From contig CAYTZH010000017.1 of assembly GCA_964442285.1 (NCBI GenBank), forward strand, positions 1 to 64,000: a stretch of 64,000 nt of DNA. The letters run 5' to 3'. The notes below the pieces were generated by a model that saw only the letters and a program-made list of their open reading frames with translations, searched no databases and was not told where the DNA came from. This DNA comes from CAYTZH01 sp964442285. GTDB lineage: Bacteria > Myxococcota_A > UBA9160 > JAFDET01. Shown here piece by piece: positions 24,923 through 33,204 of this stretch. The first letter of the stretch is position 1, and the number at the start of each line of letters is the position of its first letter. Position numbers and translations under genes: made by a program.

Positions 24923-26484
24923 GTCTCCCCCCGCTGCGTTCCCGGGTCGCGCCGCAGCCGCTGGCGCGCGGCGATCCCCGCGAGCGCCAGCCAGCAGCCC
25001 CACGCGAACAGGTCGCCGTGACGCGTGTAGAAGCTCCCCCCGCTGGGGGTCGGTCGCAGCGGTACGTCCGCCACGAGGTAGCCCCGCTCGAAGATCCGCG
25101 TCTGCTCGCGCACGCGACCGCGGGCGTCGATGAAGGCCGACACACCCGTGTTCGCCGCGCGGGCGGTCCACACCCGGTTCTCCGCAGAGCGCAGGGCGGT
25201 CATCGCGAGGAACTGGAACGGAGCCCCCGTGCGCCCGTACCACGCATCGTTGGTGATCGCGAGGAGCAGGGCCGCGCCGTCGCCCACGAAGCGCCGCATC
25301 AGATCCGGGAAGATCAGTTCATAGCAGATCGGAACCCCCGCGGGCAGCGTCGCGGGCGCGCCGGGACCGACGCCCGGCAGCGACAGGGCCCGCGGGCGGT
25401 CGCCGGGGCTCACGTCGGTGGGCGCGATGCCCCGGGCCACGGCCGAGAGGAAGCCGCCCAGCAGGCTCCGCAGGGGCAGGTACTCGCCGAAGGGAACCAG
25501 GTGGGTCTTGTCGTAGCGCCCGATCAGCGCGCCGTCGGGGGAGAAGGCGAAGGCGCTGTCGAAGAAGGCCAGCTCGTCGCCCTGGGTGGCGGTTCCGACG
25601 CCCCCCACCACCAGGGCGGCCCCGGTCTCCTGGGCCAGGGCGGAGAGCCGTCCGTGCACGACCGGGTCCCGATCCACGAAGCCGGGCACGGCGGTCTCGG
25701 GCCAGACCACGACCCGGGCACCCTCCCCCGCCGCCGCCCGGCTGAGCTCCTCGTAGATGCCGAGCGTGCGGTCGGCCCACTCGGGGCTCCACTTCCTGCC
25801 CTGGTCGATGTTGCCCTGCACCACGGCCACCCGCACGCCCGGCCCGGGCGGGTCCGGGACCGCCGCCATCGCCAGGGCGCCGAGGCCGTGGGCCAGGCCG
25901 ACCCCCGCGAGCGCGACGAGCGTCGCAGCCGGCGGCCGCGCCGCGCGGGCGGCGAGCCAGAGGGCCAGGCCGGCGCCGGCGAGGGCGGTCGCGAAGGAGA
26001 GGCCGTAGACGCCGGTGTAGGAGGCGATCCCCAGGAGGGGCTCGTTGCGCCACTGGGCGTAGCCGAGGGTCGCCCAGGGGAAGCCGGTCAGGAAGAAGGA
26101 GCGCAGGTGGTCGAGGGCGGCCCAGAGCGCGGCCAGGGCCCAGGGCGAGCCCACGCCGCGCCCGGCGAGCCAGGCGGTCCCGGCGCCGAAGAATGCCGGG
26201 AAGACGGCGATGTAGGCGGCCAGGCCCACCGGGCCCACCAGCCCGGCGATCACCGGCGCGTGGCCGTAGACCACCGTGACCACATAGATCCAGTGCAGCA
26301 CGGCCGTGTGCGCGACGAGCCCGGCCAGGAAGCCCAGCCGCGCCGCCCGTCCCGGCGCCAGGCCGCGGAGGGCCAGGACCAGGCAGGCGGGCGCGAGCCA
26401 GGCAACCCAGACGCCCAGGTCGAGCACCCCGCCGGCGACGGGATGGGGGAAGGCGAGGAAGGTGACGAGCGCATACGCGGCCAT
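24919..26484 (-). CDS. lnt: Apolipoprotein N-acyltransferase
   Basis: A 521-residue inner-membrane enzyme that adds the third acyl chain to lipoproteins. Several N-terminal membrane segments fill about residues 1-210; a nitrilase-like periplasmic domain occupies about 217-490, and a last helix (WGCWLALAGIAA) ends the protein. The catalytic triad is visible: Glu263 in WPETAVPG, Lys326 in YDKTHLVPFGEY and Cys387 in PICYELIFP. The only close start is ATG at 26484; no GTG or TTG lies in frame before ybeY. It supplies triacylated substrates to LolCD, encoded just downstream in the same run. Confidence 0.95.
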   Translation of the reverse strand: MAAYALVTFLAFPHPVAGGVLDLGVWVAWLAPACLVLALRGLAPGRAARLGFLAGLVAHTAVLHWIYVVTVVYGHAPVIAGLVGPVGLAAYIAVFPAFFGAGTAWLAGRGVGSPWALAALWAALDHLRSFFLTGFPWATLGYAQWRNEPLLGIASYTGVYGLSFATALAGAGLALWLAARAARPPAATLVALAGVGLAHGLGALAMAAVPDPPGPGVRVAVVQGNIDQGRKWSPEWADRTLGIYEELSRAAAGEGARVVVWPETAVPGFVDRDPVVHGRLSALAQETGAALVVGGVGTATQGDELAFFDSAFAFSPDGALIGRYDKTHLVPFGEYLPLRSLLGGFLSAVARGIAPTDVSPGDRPRALSLPGVGPGAPATLPAGVPICYELIFPDLMRRFVGDGAALLLAITNDAWYGRTGAPFQFLAMTALRSAENRVWTARAANTGVSAFIDARGRVREQTRIFERGYLVADVPLRPTPSGGSFYTRHGDLFAWGCWLALAGIAARQRLRRDPGTQRGET

Positions 26485-26525
26485 CCAGCCCGCGCGCGAC
26501 CGCGGGCCTGCCGGGGCCGTCGCCC

Positions 26526-26972
26526 CTAGCGGCCCGCGGCTCGCCACAGGCGTCGCTCCTCGGCGCGCATGGCCCGGGCCTCCGCCCGGCGCGCGTGGTC
26601 GTGCCCCACCAGGTGGAGGAGGCCGTGGATCAGGAGCCGGGCCAGCTCGTCGTCCAGGGAGGTGCGACGGCGGCGCGCCTGACGCGCTGCGGTATCGATG
26701 CCGATGATCACGTCGCCCAGGAGGGTCCCGTCGGCGGGCTCGACCTCCTGCTGGGGAAAGGCCAGCACGTCCGTGGGTCCCTCCACGCCGCGCCAGCTGC
26801 GGTTCAGGGACGCGATGGTGGCGTCGTCCACCAGCGCGACGGAGAGCTCGGAGGCGCGGTGGCACAGGGCGTCGAGACAGCGGGCCGCGCGACGGCGCAG
26901 CCGGGGGCGGTCGATCCCCGGCGCCGCTCCCGCGCTTGCGCGTCGGGGCGGGCCGGAGAGGCGTACGCTCAC
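26526..26972 (-). CDS. ybeY: Endoribonuclease YbeY, rRNA maturation factor
   Basis: A 148-residue metal-dependent RNase of the UPF0054 family, involved in 16S rRNA maturation and ribosome quality control. The zinc motif HGLLHLVGHDH gives the three metal histidines; LNRSWRGVEGPTDVLAFPQ and LGDVIIGIDTA are the other conserved blocks. The N-terminal 25 residues are basic and poorly conserved. GTG at 26972 overlaps the phoH stop as GTGA. The phoH-ybeY-lnt order is common. Confidence 0.93.
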   Translation of the reverse strand: MSVRLSGPPRRASAGAAPGIDRPRLRRRAARCLDALCHRASELSVALVDDATIASLNRSWRGVEGPTDVLAFPQQEVEPADGTLLGDVIIGIDTAARQARRRRTSLDDELARLLIHGLLHLVGHDHARRAEARAMRAEERRLWRAAGR

Positions 26973-27958
26973 TCCGGCTCTTCGCGGGGGGACGGGCCGT
27001 GCTGGTCGTAAGCCTCGATGATGGACTGCACCAGCGGGTGTCGGACCACGTCCTCCTGGCGGAAGAGCATGATGCCGATGCCTTCGACGTTCTCCAGGAT
27101 CCGCAGGGCCTCCACCAGACCGCTGCGCCTGTCGGCCGGGAGGTCGATCTGGGTGACGTCGCCGGTGACGACCGTCTTGGTGTTGAAGCCCAGACGGGTC
27201 AGGAACATCTTCATCTGCTCGCTGGTGGCGTTCTGGGCCTCGTCGAGGATCACGAACGAGTCGTTCAGCGTGCGTCCGCGCATGAAGGCCAGCGGCGCGA
27301 CCTCGATGACGCCGCGCTCCAGCAGGCGCTGCGCCTTCTCGAGCTCCATCATGTCGTAGAGGGCGTCGTAGAGCGGCCGCAGGTAGGGGTTCACCTTCTC
27401 GATCATGTCGCCGGGCAGGAAGCCGAGCTTCTCGCCGGCCTCCACCGCCGGCCGGGCGAGGATCACCCGACTCACCTCGCGCCGCTCGAAGGCGGCGACG
27501 GCCATGGCCATGGCCAGGTAGGTCTTTCCCGTCCCCGCCGGCCCCGCGGCGAGCACCAGATCGTGGTCCCGGATCATCTCCACATAGCGCCGCTGGGACA
27601 GGGTCTTGGCGGCGATGCGGCGGCGCGTCCCGAGGGACGCCAGCACGTCCTCGTAGACCTCCTCGAGCTCGACCCCCGGCTCCTGGGAGACCACGCGCAC
27701 CGCGTCCCGCACCTCGCGGCCGCCGACCGGCACGCCCGACCGGACCAGCGCGTAGAGCTGCTCGAGCACCCGCTTCGCGACGGCGACCGGCTCGGCGGCC
27801 CCGATCAGGCGCACCTCGTTGCCGCGCGCGCGGGCCTCGATTGCGAGCTCGTCCTCCAGGATGCGGAGCGCCCGGTCGTCGGGGCCGTAGAGCTCGGCGG
27901 CGGTGTGGTTGTCGTCGAAGACGAGGGTCTGGCGGGTCCGGGCTTGGTCTTCGGCCAG
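26969..27958 (-). CDS. PhoH family P-loop ATPase/RNA helicase-like protein
   Basis: A PhoH-like ATPase, probably linked with YbeY in RNA metabolism. Walker A is GPAGTGKTYLA, Walker B FVILDEAQNA; ARPAVEAGEKLGFLPGDM and VTGDVTQIDLP are family blocks. The annotated end is firm but the start is odd. The first usual start codon is GTG at 27814, which gives 281 residues and loses conserved N-terminal sequence (LVFDDNHTAAELYGP, ILEDELAIEARARGN) that is encoded in frame upstream. No ATG, GTG or TTG exists upstream in this frame before a long non-coding-like stretch; CTG at 27958, eight bases after GGGGA, would give 329 residues, the normal family length, and is used here. Confidence 0.85.
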   Translation of the reverse strand: MAEDQARTRQTLVFDDNHTAAELYGPDDRALRILEDELAIEARARGNEVRLIGAAEPVAVAKRVLEQLYALVRSGVPVGGREVRDAVRVVSQEPGVELEEVYEDVLASLGTRRRIAAKTLSQRRYVEMIRDHDLVLAAGPAGTGKTYLAMAMAVAAFERREVSRVILARPAVEAGEKLGFLPGDMIEKVNPYLRPLYDALYDMMELEKAQRLLERGVIEVAPLAFMRGRTLNDSFVILDEAQNATSEQMKMFLTRLGFNTKTVVTGDVTQIDLPADRRSGLVEALRILENVEGIGIMLFRQEDVVRHPLVQSIIEAYDQHGPSPREEPE

Positions 27959-28239
27959 TGTAGGGGTCCCCGTGGCTTGCGGACGGGCCGGGTTGGCGTG
28001 GGCGGGCTGGGCTCCGGCAGCGGTGGGACCCGGCAGCCGCTCGCGTCGCTCCCGACGGCGGTCCCGGGATCGCGATCCCGTCTTTCGAGCGGGCCTACGG
28101 GCTCCGATCAGCGGCTCCGTTCAGCGGCTCCATGGCCCGCGCGGGAGCGGCCTGCGGCCCTCCTTCGGAGCGACACGGATGCATTCGAGCTGGGATGACG
28201 GGCTTCGGGAATCCGGTTCAGGGTCGGCAACCAGGGGCC
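27959..28239. other. Intergenic region upstream of phoH, with a perfect 16-bp palindrome
   Basis: This 281-base gap carries the phoH control region. It contains a perfect palindrome, CGGGATCGCGATCCCG at 28065-28080, and a short direct repeat TCAGCGGCTCC at 28108 and 28121. No RNA gene, no credible small ORF with a ribosome site and no clear promoter were seen. The palindrome has no T run after it on either strand, so it looks more like a protein-binding site than a terminator. Confidence 0.5.
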
Positions 28240-29361
28240 TCACCGCTCGGGTGCCAGAAGGAGCACGTTCTCCCCCTGGCGAACGTAATAGTAGGGGCGT
28301 CTCGCGGACGTCGTCAACGCATCCGGCGTCAGGAGTCGCGTCGACACCAATTCTTCAAGTTCGTCGGGCCAGCGGCCCGTGGCGAAGCGGTGGACCTCCA
28401 GCGCCTTCCGCACGCGGTCCGTGGCGAAGGAGGCGCGCGCCTCCTCCAGGGGGGCCCTTCGGATGGGGAACACGGCCTCCTTGGGGGTCGGCGCCGGCGG
28501 ACGATGGTTGGCCACGGCCAGCAGCAGCAGGAGCAGCAGCGGGAGCGCGCCGGCGATCCACGCCCGGGACGACGGCGGCCGCGACTCCAGCAGCATGGGC
28601 TTCGGCGGGCGCCGTCTGGCGATCTGGGAGGGGTCCATGGGCTCGACGAGGCCGGCGCGGCGGAGGGACGCGAGAAGTCGGGTGCCCTCGAAGGTGCCGA
28701 GCCGGGCCAGGTCGATCACGCGGCGCACCGGCAGGCGTCCGTCGATCAGCAGGAAGACCCGCTGGGCGTTGGCGATCTGCTGGGCGTCGTTGCCGGCGCG
28801 GGCCTGGTAGTCCTCGAAGCGTCCGACCCGCTGGAAGACGGTCTCCTCCGACGGCACCTGGTCGGCGAAGGTCCGCCACTCGTCGACCATGCGGAGGCCA
28901 TCCATGAGGATGCCCTCGGCGGCCAGCAGGCGCTCGGCCGGGCGGTCGTGGTCGACCGCCTTGGCCTCGAAGTGGAAGGAGCCGTCGGACCAGCGGAGCA
29001 GGCGGAAGAGGGTCTCGTGGGTGAGCAGGTCCTCCACCTGGGCGAGCTGTTCCGCGTCGAGCACCTGGTGGTCGACGAGCAGCGGCCCGAGTCGACGCAG
29101 GGAGGCCTTCCGCTCGCGGTCGAACTCCCGCAGGCGACCGCGGGTGACCAGCCCGCAGCGCACGAGCATGTCCGCGAGGGCCGAGTCCGGCTCCCGGGCC
29201 GTCGGCTCGGCGCGCACCACCATGCCGCCGTCGAAGAGCATGCGGATGGTGTCGCCGTCGTTGCAGATCTCGAGGCTGCCCGTCTTGCGCTGCTGGCCGA
29301 TCAGCTGGAAGACGTCGGCGATGGAGAAGTCGACGAGGTTGCCCTTGAGCGAGGCCGACAC
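28240..29361 (-). CDS. DUF4388 (PATAN-type) protein with one membrane helix and a pseudopilin-like C-terminus
   Basis: A 373-residue protein. Residues 1 to about 115 are a DUF4388/PATAN-like module (LKGNLVDFSIADVFQLIGQQ, MLFDGGMVVRAE), which in other bacteria links to regulatory and motility systems. About 115-245 is helical, with RVIDLARLGTFEGTRLLASLRRAGLVE resembling a winged-helix end. A single membrane helix lies at about 268-285. The periplasmic C-terminus, about 305-373, reads KALEVHRFATGRWPDELEELV, close to the C-terminal domain of type II secretion pseudopilins. Start GTG at 29361, with GGGGGACC upstream, two bases after the TPR gene. Function unknown; the layout suggests signalling across the inner membrane. 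Confidence 0.75.
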   Translation of the reverse strand: MSASLKGNLVDFSIADVFQLIGQQRKTGSLEICNDGDTIRMLFDGGMVVRAEPTAREPDSALADMLVRCGLVTRGRLREFDRERKASLRRLGPLLVDHQVLDAEQLAQVEDLLTHETLFRLLRWSDGSFHFEAKAVDHDRPAERLLAAEGILMDGLRMVDEWRTFADQVPSEETVFQRVGRFEDYQARAGNDAQQIANAQRVFLLIDGRLPVRRVIDLARLGTFEGTRLLASLRRAGLVEPMDPSQIARRRPPKPMLLESRPPSSRAWIAGALPLLLLLLLAVANHRPPAPTPKEAVFPIRRAPLEEARASFATDRVRKALEVHRFATGRWPDELEELVSTRLLTPDALTTSARRPYYYVRQGENVLLLAPER

Positions 29362-29363
29362 GC

Positions 29364-31139
29364 TCAGGTCCCCCGCTGGGCGGCGATGCCCAGCACGATG
29401 CAGGCGACGTGGACCCCCAGGCCGACGACGGCCACCCCCGCCAGCACCCCCGTGCCGGCGCTGCCGGCCGCGAGCGGGTCGGGCACGTTGCCGGCGCGCA
29501 GCAGCCAGAAGACGACGGCCGTGGCGAAGCCGAGACAGCCCACGAGGGCCAGGCCGCTGCGGCCGGCGACCGCGCCCGCCAGGCCCGGCACCAGGAGGGA
29601 CAGGGCCTGCTGGATCTTCTCGCGCCGATCCTGCTTCTTGCGCAGCGCGGCGAAGCGGGCGGCCCGCAGGGCGGGATCCGTGCTCTCGGAGCGCTGGAAG
29701 AGCCGGCTGCAGCCGTCGCACAGGCTCGGCGAGGAGCCCTGGGGGTCGCAGCGAGGACACACACGAGCGTCACATCGATCGCAGCGGCGCGAGCGCCGCG
29801 CGACGCTGCCCGCCAGCATGCCGAGGCCGAGGGCGACGGCGCAGGCGGCCGCGGCGCCCACCGGGGTGCGCGAGAGGAGGCCGGGGGCGAAGGGCCGGCG
29901 CAGGATGGCCCCGATGGTCGGGCCGTCCGCCGCCTCGAGCAGCCGGCTCCGCACGACCTCGGTGGGAATCGGCAGGTCGGCCACGAAGTGGGTGGCCCGG
30001 CCCTGGATCTCCGAGAGATCCACCACCAGCTCCGGGTCGAGCTCCTGGGCCTCGGCCAGGGCCTCGTCCAGCTCCACCACGCGGAGGGCCACGCCCCAGG
30101 CCTGGGAGAGGTTGAACCAGCCGACGGCGGAGTCGGGATCCCGGTCCAGGGCCTCCTGGTAGAGCTCGATGGCGCCCTCCACGTCCCCGAGTCCGAGCCG
30201 GACGTTGGCGGCGTTGTTGAGCAGCACCGTGTTCTCCGGATCCGCATCCAGCAGCTCGCCGTAGCGGAGGTCGGCCTCGCGCAGCTGGCCGCGGCGCTTC
30301 ATGCCCAGGGCCAGCGCGCGTCCGGCGAGGGGGTTGTCGTCTGCGGCCGCCTGCAGCCGCGCCAGCTCCATGGGCGACGCCAGGCCGTGCTCCGCGACGT
30401 GGGCCGCGCGCGCCACGGGGTCGGCCCCCAACGCGCCCGCGCCGCGGCCCGCCTGGTCCAGGATCGGGTGGAGGCCGAGAACCCCCAGCGCCGCGGCCAC
30501 AGCCGCCGCAACCCGGGTGCCCGTGCTCCCGTAAGCGGCCACGACCACCAGCAGACCCAGGGCCAGCCCGAAGGGACCCTCGCCGAGCGCCAGGGGCAGC
30601 AGCACCACCAGCGCCAGCAGCGCGGCCCGGGCGAAGGCCGGCGTCTCCTCCGAGAGCCGGTCGCCCAGATCGTGGGCGGCCTCCCGAGCCACGCCCAGCG
30701 CCATCAGCAGCAGGAACAGGCCCGCGGCGCCCGCCAGCGCCAGGCCCGCCGCGTGGGGTACGGACGCGTGCAGCCAGAGCGAGGCCTCGAGATGACGGTC
30801 GAAGGCGGCGACGGCGTCGAGCGCTGCCCGGAAGGCTCCGCCCAGGGCGTACTCCTCCCGGAGCAGGGCCCCCGCCAGGGCCATGTGGGCCGCCGGAAGG
30901 TCGGGAGCCAGCCGCACCGCTGCGCGCGCGCCCGCCACGGCCCCCTCCGGCGGCGGCTCGACCAGCAGCGCCCGCGCCGCCCCCTCCACGTTGCGGAGGC
31001 CCAGCTCCAACGCCGCCGAGCGGGTGGATTCCACCCGCTCGGCGAAATCTCCGTCGGAGTTCGACCACATCGCCACGAAGGCGGGCTCCGATCGCGCCTC
31101 CCCCGCCCCCAGGGCGGCGGCGAGGAGCGCGGCGAGCAT
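29364..31139 (-). CDS. TPR-containing polytopic membrane protein with a zinc-ribbon
   Basis: A 591-residue protein. A signal peptide or first helix covers about residues 1-17. Hydrophobic segments lie near 128-150, 167-200 and 205-225, TPR units near 285-365 (NTVLLNNAANVRLGLGDVEG, AVGWFNLSQAWG), a helix near 420-440, then a six-cysteine ribbon (CDRCDARVCPRC ... CDGC) and two more helices at the end. The extracytoplasmic or cytosolic side of each part is uncertain. It forms an operon with the DUF4388 gene two bases downstream. No named family is recognised; similar TPR/zinc-ribbon membrane proteins occur in Myxococcota and relatives. Probably a membrane scaffold, function unknown. Confidence 0.7.
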   Translation of the reverse strand: MLAALLAAALGAGEARSEPAFVAMWSNSDGDFAERVESTRSAALELGLRNVEGAARALLVEPPPEGAVAGARAAVRLAPDLPAAHMALAGALLREEYALGGAFRAALDAVAAFDRHLEASLWLHASVPHAAGLALAGAAGLFLLLMALGVAREAAHDLGDRLSEETPAFARAALLALVVLLPLALGEGPFGLALGLLVVVAAYGSTGTRVAAAVAAALGVLGLHPILDQAGRGAGALGADPVARAAHVAEHGLASPMELARLQAAADDNPLAGRALALGMKRRGQLREADLRYGELLDADPENTVLLNNAANVRLGLGDVEGAIELYQEALDRDPDSAVGWFNLSQAWGVALRVVELDEALAEAQELDPELVVDLSEIQGRATHFVADLPIPTEVVRSRLLEAADGPTIGAILRRPFAPGLLSRTPVGAAAACAVALGLGMLAGSVARRSRRCDRCDARVCPRCDPQGSSPSLCDGCSRLFQRSESTDPALRAARFAALRKKQDRREKIQQALSLLVPGLAGAVAGRSGLALVGCLGFATAVVFWLLRAGNVPDPLAAGSAGTGVLAGVAVVGLGVHVACIVLGIAAQRGT

Positions 31140-31175
31140 CGGCAGGCAGCTTCGGGCGATCAGACCGGTCCCTCC

Positions 31176-31223
31176 GGGAAATCGCGGATTCCCGCCGGCG
31201 GGAAATCGCGGATTCCCGCCGGC
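31176..31223. repeat. 24-bp tandem repeat, two copies
   Basis: The unit GGGAAATCGCGGATTCCCGC plus CGGC occurs twice without change (31176-31199 and 31200-31223). Each unit contains an imperfect dyad GGGAA/TTCCC with an 8-base centre. It lies in the 205-base divergent region between the TPR gene and rpsT, so it may be a doubled operator or leader hairpin. Confidence 0.9.
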
Positions 31224-31224
31224 G

Positions 31225-31251
31225 TTATCGGCGGATCTGCAGGAGGTCTGT
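31225..31251 (-). promoter_or_regulatory. Possible sigma-28-like promoter upstream of the TPR/DUF4388 pair
   Basis: The minus strand carries a perfect GCCGATAA (31232-31225), the sigma-28 (FliA) -10 consensus. The -35 side is poor: TACA lies 16 bases upstream instead of TAAA at 15. The leader would be about 80 nt and include the 24-bp repeats. Such an octamer can occur by chance in G+C-rich DNA. Confidence 0.25.
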
Positions 31252-31344
31252 AGGCCGGTCGACGGGCAGGCTCCGGACCCGGCCGCGGGGCTCGACAGCC
31301 GCCCGCGGCCCGACTACCGTCCGCGGCCCAACGGAGGAAGACCG

Positions 31345-31611
31345 GTGGCCAACCACAAGTCGGCGGCCAAGCGGGCCCGACAGAACGAGAAGCGCAACCG
31401 GCGCAACCGGTCCATCCGCAGCCAGGTGAGGACCAGCGTGAGGGCCTTCCGCGCCGCCTGCGAGTCCGGCGACGAGTCGGCCGTCGAGCGCCTCCGGGCT
31501 GCGGAGCGGGAGCTGCGCCGCGCGGTCAGCAAGGGCGTACTGCACCGGCACCAGGTCGACCGCCGGGTCTCGCGGCTGGCGCGACAGCTCAACCGCGCCA
31601 AGGCTCAGTAG
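31345..31611 (+). CDS. rpsT: Small ribosomal subunit protein bS20
   Basis: An 88-residue basic protein that binds 16S rRNA. ANHKSAAKRARQNEKRNRRN at the N-terminus and the C-terminal GVLHRHQVDRRVSRLARQLN are typical of S20. GTG start at 31345 has a strong GGAGGAAG site eight to twelve bases upstream. The stop TAG at 31609 lies in the first unit of a 22-bp repeat shared with the end of the convergent holA. The rpsT-holA-lptE neighbourhood is common. Confidence 0.95.
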   Translation: MANHKSAAKRARQNEKRNRRNRSIRSQVRTSVRAFRAACESGDESAVERLRAAERELRRAVSKGVLHRHQVDRRVSRLARQLNRAKAQ

Positions 31612-31667
31612 GCCAGCAGCAGCGGCTCAGTAGGCCAGCAGCAGCGGCTCAGTAGGCCAGCAGCAGT
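31602..31667. repeat. 22-bp tandem repeat, three copies, between rpsT and holA stop codons
   Basis: The unit GGCTCAGTAGGCCAGCAGCA plus GC starts at 31602, 31624 and 31646; only the final base of the third copy differs. Each copy contains TCAGTAG, which holds both the rpsT stop (TAG, plus strand) and the holA stop (TGA, minus strand). rpsT uses the stop in copy one and holA that in copy three. In a single-copy ancestor the two genes would have overlapped tail to tail. Confidence 0.95.
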
Positions 31668-32626
31668 ACCAGGCGCTCGAGCGCCATCCGCGGCGGAGCC
31701 CCGCCGCGCCCCTTCAACATCTGGTCCACCTCACCGACCGCACGCAGGCACGCCCGGGCGTGGGCCGGGCGATAGCGGCGCGCCTGGCTCTCGAGCTTGC
31801 GCACGACGAAGGGCGGGCCGGCGACCCGGCCGCCGTGCACGAGCCGCACGAGCTTGCGGACGTGCGCCGCCAGCGCGCCGAGCACCACCGGCTCCGGCGC
31901 TCCGCGGTCGAGCATGCGACCGAGGAGCAGCAGCGCATCCCCGGTGCGACCCTCCCCGATGGCGTCGGTGAGGTCCCAGATGGCCTCCTCGGCGAGGTCG
32001 CTCGCCCCGGCGGCGAGGCGGGTGCGGTCGACGGGCTCGCCGGGCTCGACCAGCAGGGCCGCCTTCGCGATCTCCTGGCGCAGCACCAGCATCTGGGGCC
32101 CGATCCGCTCGGCGAGCAGCTCCGCGGCGCCGCGCCCGAGCTTCACGCCCTGGCGCTGCGCCTCGGCGCGGATGAAGGCCAGGAGCTCCGCGCTGCGCCG
32201 GGGCGGCGCGCAGTCGACCAGCGCGCCCGCCCGGGCGATCGCCTTCACCCAGCGGGAGCGCCGGTCCGGGCTGGCCGCCGTCACCACCAGGACGACCGGC
32301 GCCTCGGGGCCCAGATCGGCGACCGCGTCGGCGAGCGCCTCGAGCAGCGCCTGGCCGCCGGCCCGCCGCCGGCCGGGCTCCCTCAGCACCACGAGCCGGC
32401 GCTCCGCCATCACCGGCAGCGTGCGCACGGCGTCGGTCAGCGCGCCGGCCGGGGTGGCATCGCCGTCGAGGAGGTCGAGATTGAAGTCGTCGGCGGCTCC
32501 CGTGAGCACTGCCGCGCGCAGCGCCGCCAGGGTGTCGTCGCGGAGCAGCGCCTCCTCGCCCGCGAGGAGGTACGCGGGCCGCGGCGAGCCCGCGTCCAGC
32601 TCCGCGCGGAGCTCGTCGGGGGTCAC
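31649..32626 (-). CDS. holA: DNA polymerase III delta subunit
   Basis: A 325-residue clamp-loader subunit that opens the beta clamp. PAYLLAGEEALLRDDTLAALR at the N-terminus is the usual start; VMAERRLVVLRE and LGRGAAELLAERIGPQMLVLRQEIAKAALL are the AAA+ and lid parts, and the C-terminal collar has VEYHARAC-like helices with EVDQMLKGRGGAPPRMALERLVLLL. GTG start at 32626 overlaps lptE as GTGA. Its 3' end lies in the 22-bp repeat. Confidence 0.92.
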   Translation of the reverse strand: MTPDELRAELDAGSPRPAYLLAGEEALLRDDTLAALRAAVLTGAADDFNLDLLDGDATPAGALTDAVRTLPVMAERRLVVLREPGRRRAGGQALLEALADAVADLGPEAPVVLVVTAASPDRRSRWVKAIARAGALVDCAPPRRSAELLAFIRAEAQRQGVKLGRGAAELLAERIGPQMLVLRQEIAKAALLVEPGEPVDRTRLAAGASDLAEEAIWDLTDAIGEGRTGDALLLLGRMLDRGAPEPVVLGALAAHVRKLVRLVHGGRVAGPPFVVRKLESQARRYRPAHARACLRAVGEVDQMLKGRGGAPPRMALERLVLLLAY

Positions 32627-33162
32627 GGGCCGGCCGGCTCCGTGCGCAGCTCGTACACGGTGTCGTGGATCCGGGCGGCCAGCAGGTTGGCGAGCCGGCG
32701 GAGGGCCTCGCGGCGATTCTTGCGCTGCACCTCCACGTCGGCGCTGGACAGGTAGAGCTCGCGCTCCCGCAGGAGCTCGCGATCGAAGAGGGATCCCGCC
32801 TCGCCCCGGCGCTGGACGTCGAGCTCGAGCTCCACGCTCACCTCGTACTCGACCGCGAGCACCACCGAGGAGAAGCTCCGCCGGTCCGTCTCCACCCGCG
32901 CGATGCGTCCCTCGATCACGACGTCGGCGACGTCGGCGTCGTCCACCAGGTGGAGGGCGCCGCGACGCGCGAACTCGCCGCGCAGGGCGTCGCCGACGAC
33001 GAGCTCGAGCCCGGGATCGGAGGAATCGTTGCGGAGCGCGCGAACGGCCACCCGCTGGCTCGCGTCGGAGTTCGCGGGATAGGCCACGAAGCGGTACCCG
33101 CACGCGCTGGCGGCGACCGCGACGAGAGCGAGCAGGACGAGGCGGAGGGCGGGAGACCGCAC
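32623..33162 (-). CDS. lptE: LPS assembly lipoprotein LptE
   Basis: A 179-residue outer-membrane lipoprotein that plugs the LptD barrel for LPS insertion. The lipobox VAASAC puts the lipidated Cys at position 21, followed by GYRF as in many LptE proteins. The middle has RVAVRALRNDSSDPGLELVV, matching the LptE fold, and the end is the usual Arg-rich helix. GTG start at 33162. leuS, often upstream, is replaced here by a chemoreceptor gene. The short gap 33163-33204 holds a duplicated GGTCGGGCC. Confidence 0.85.
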   Translation of the reverse strand: MRSPALRLVLLALVAVAASACGYRFVAYPANSDASQRVAVRALRNDSSDPGLELVVGDALRGEFARRGALHLVDDADVADVVIEGRIARVETDRRSFSSVVLAVEYEVSVELELDVQRRGEAGSLFDRELLRERELYLSSADVEVQRKNRREALRRLANLLAARIHDTVYELRTEPAGP

Positions 33163-33204
33163 GCGGCGAGCATACCGCAGGCCCGACCGGGGGGCGGCCC
33201 GACC

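Noticed and set aside
31140..31344. Possible S20 leader autoregulation structure or small RNA
   Set aside because: No conserved fold could be recognised; only the 24-bp repeat and a promoter-like octamer are clear.
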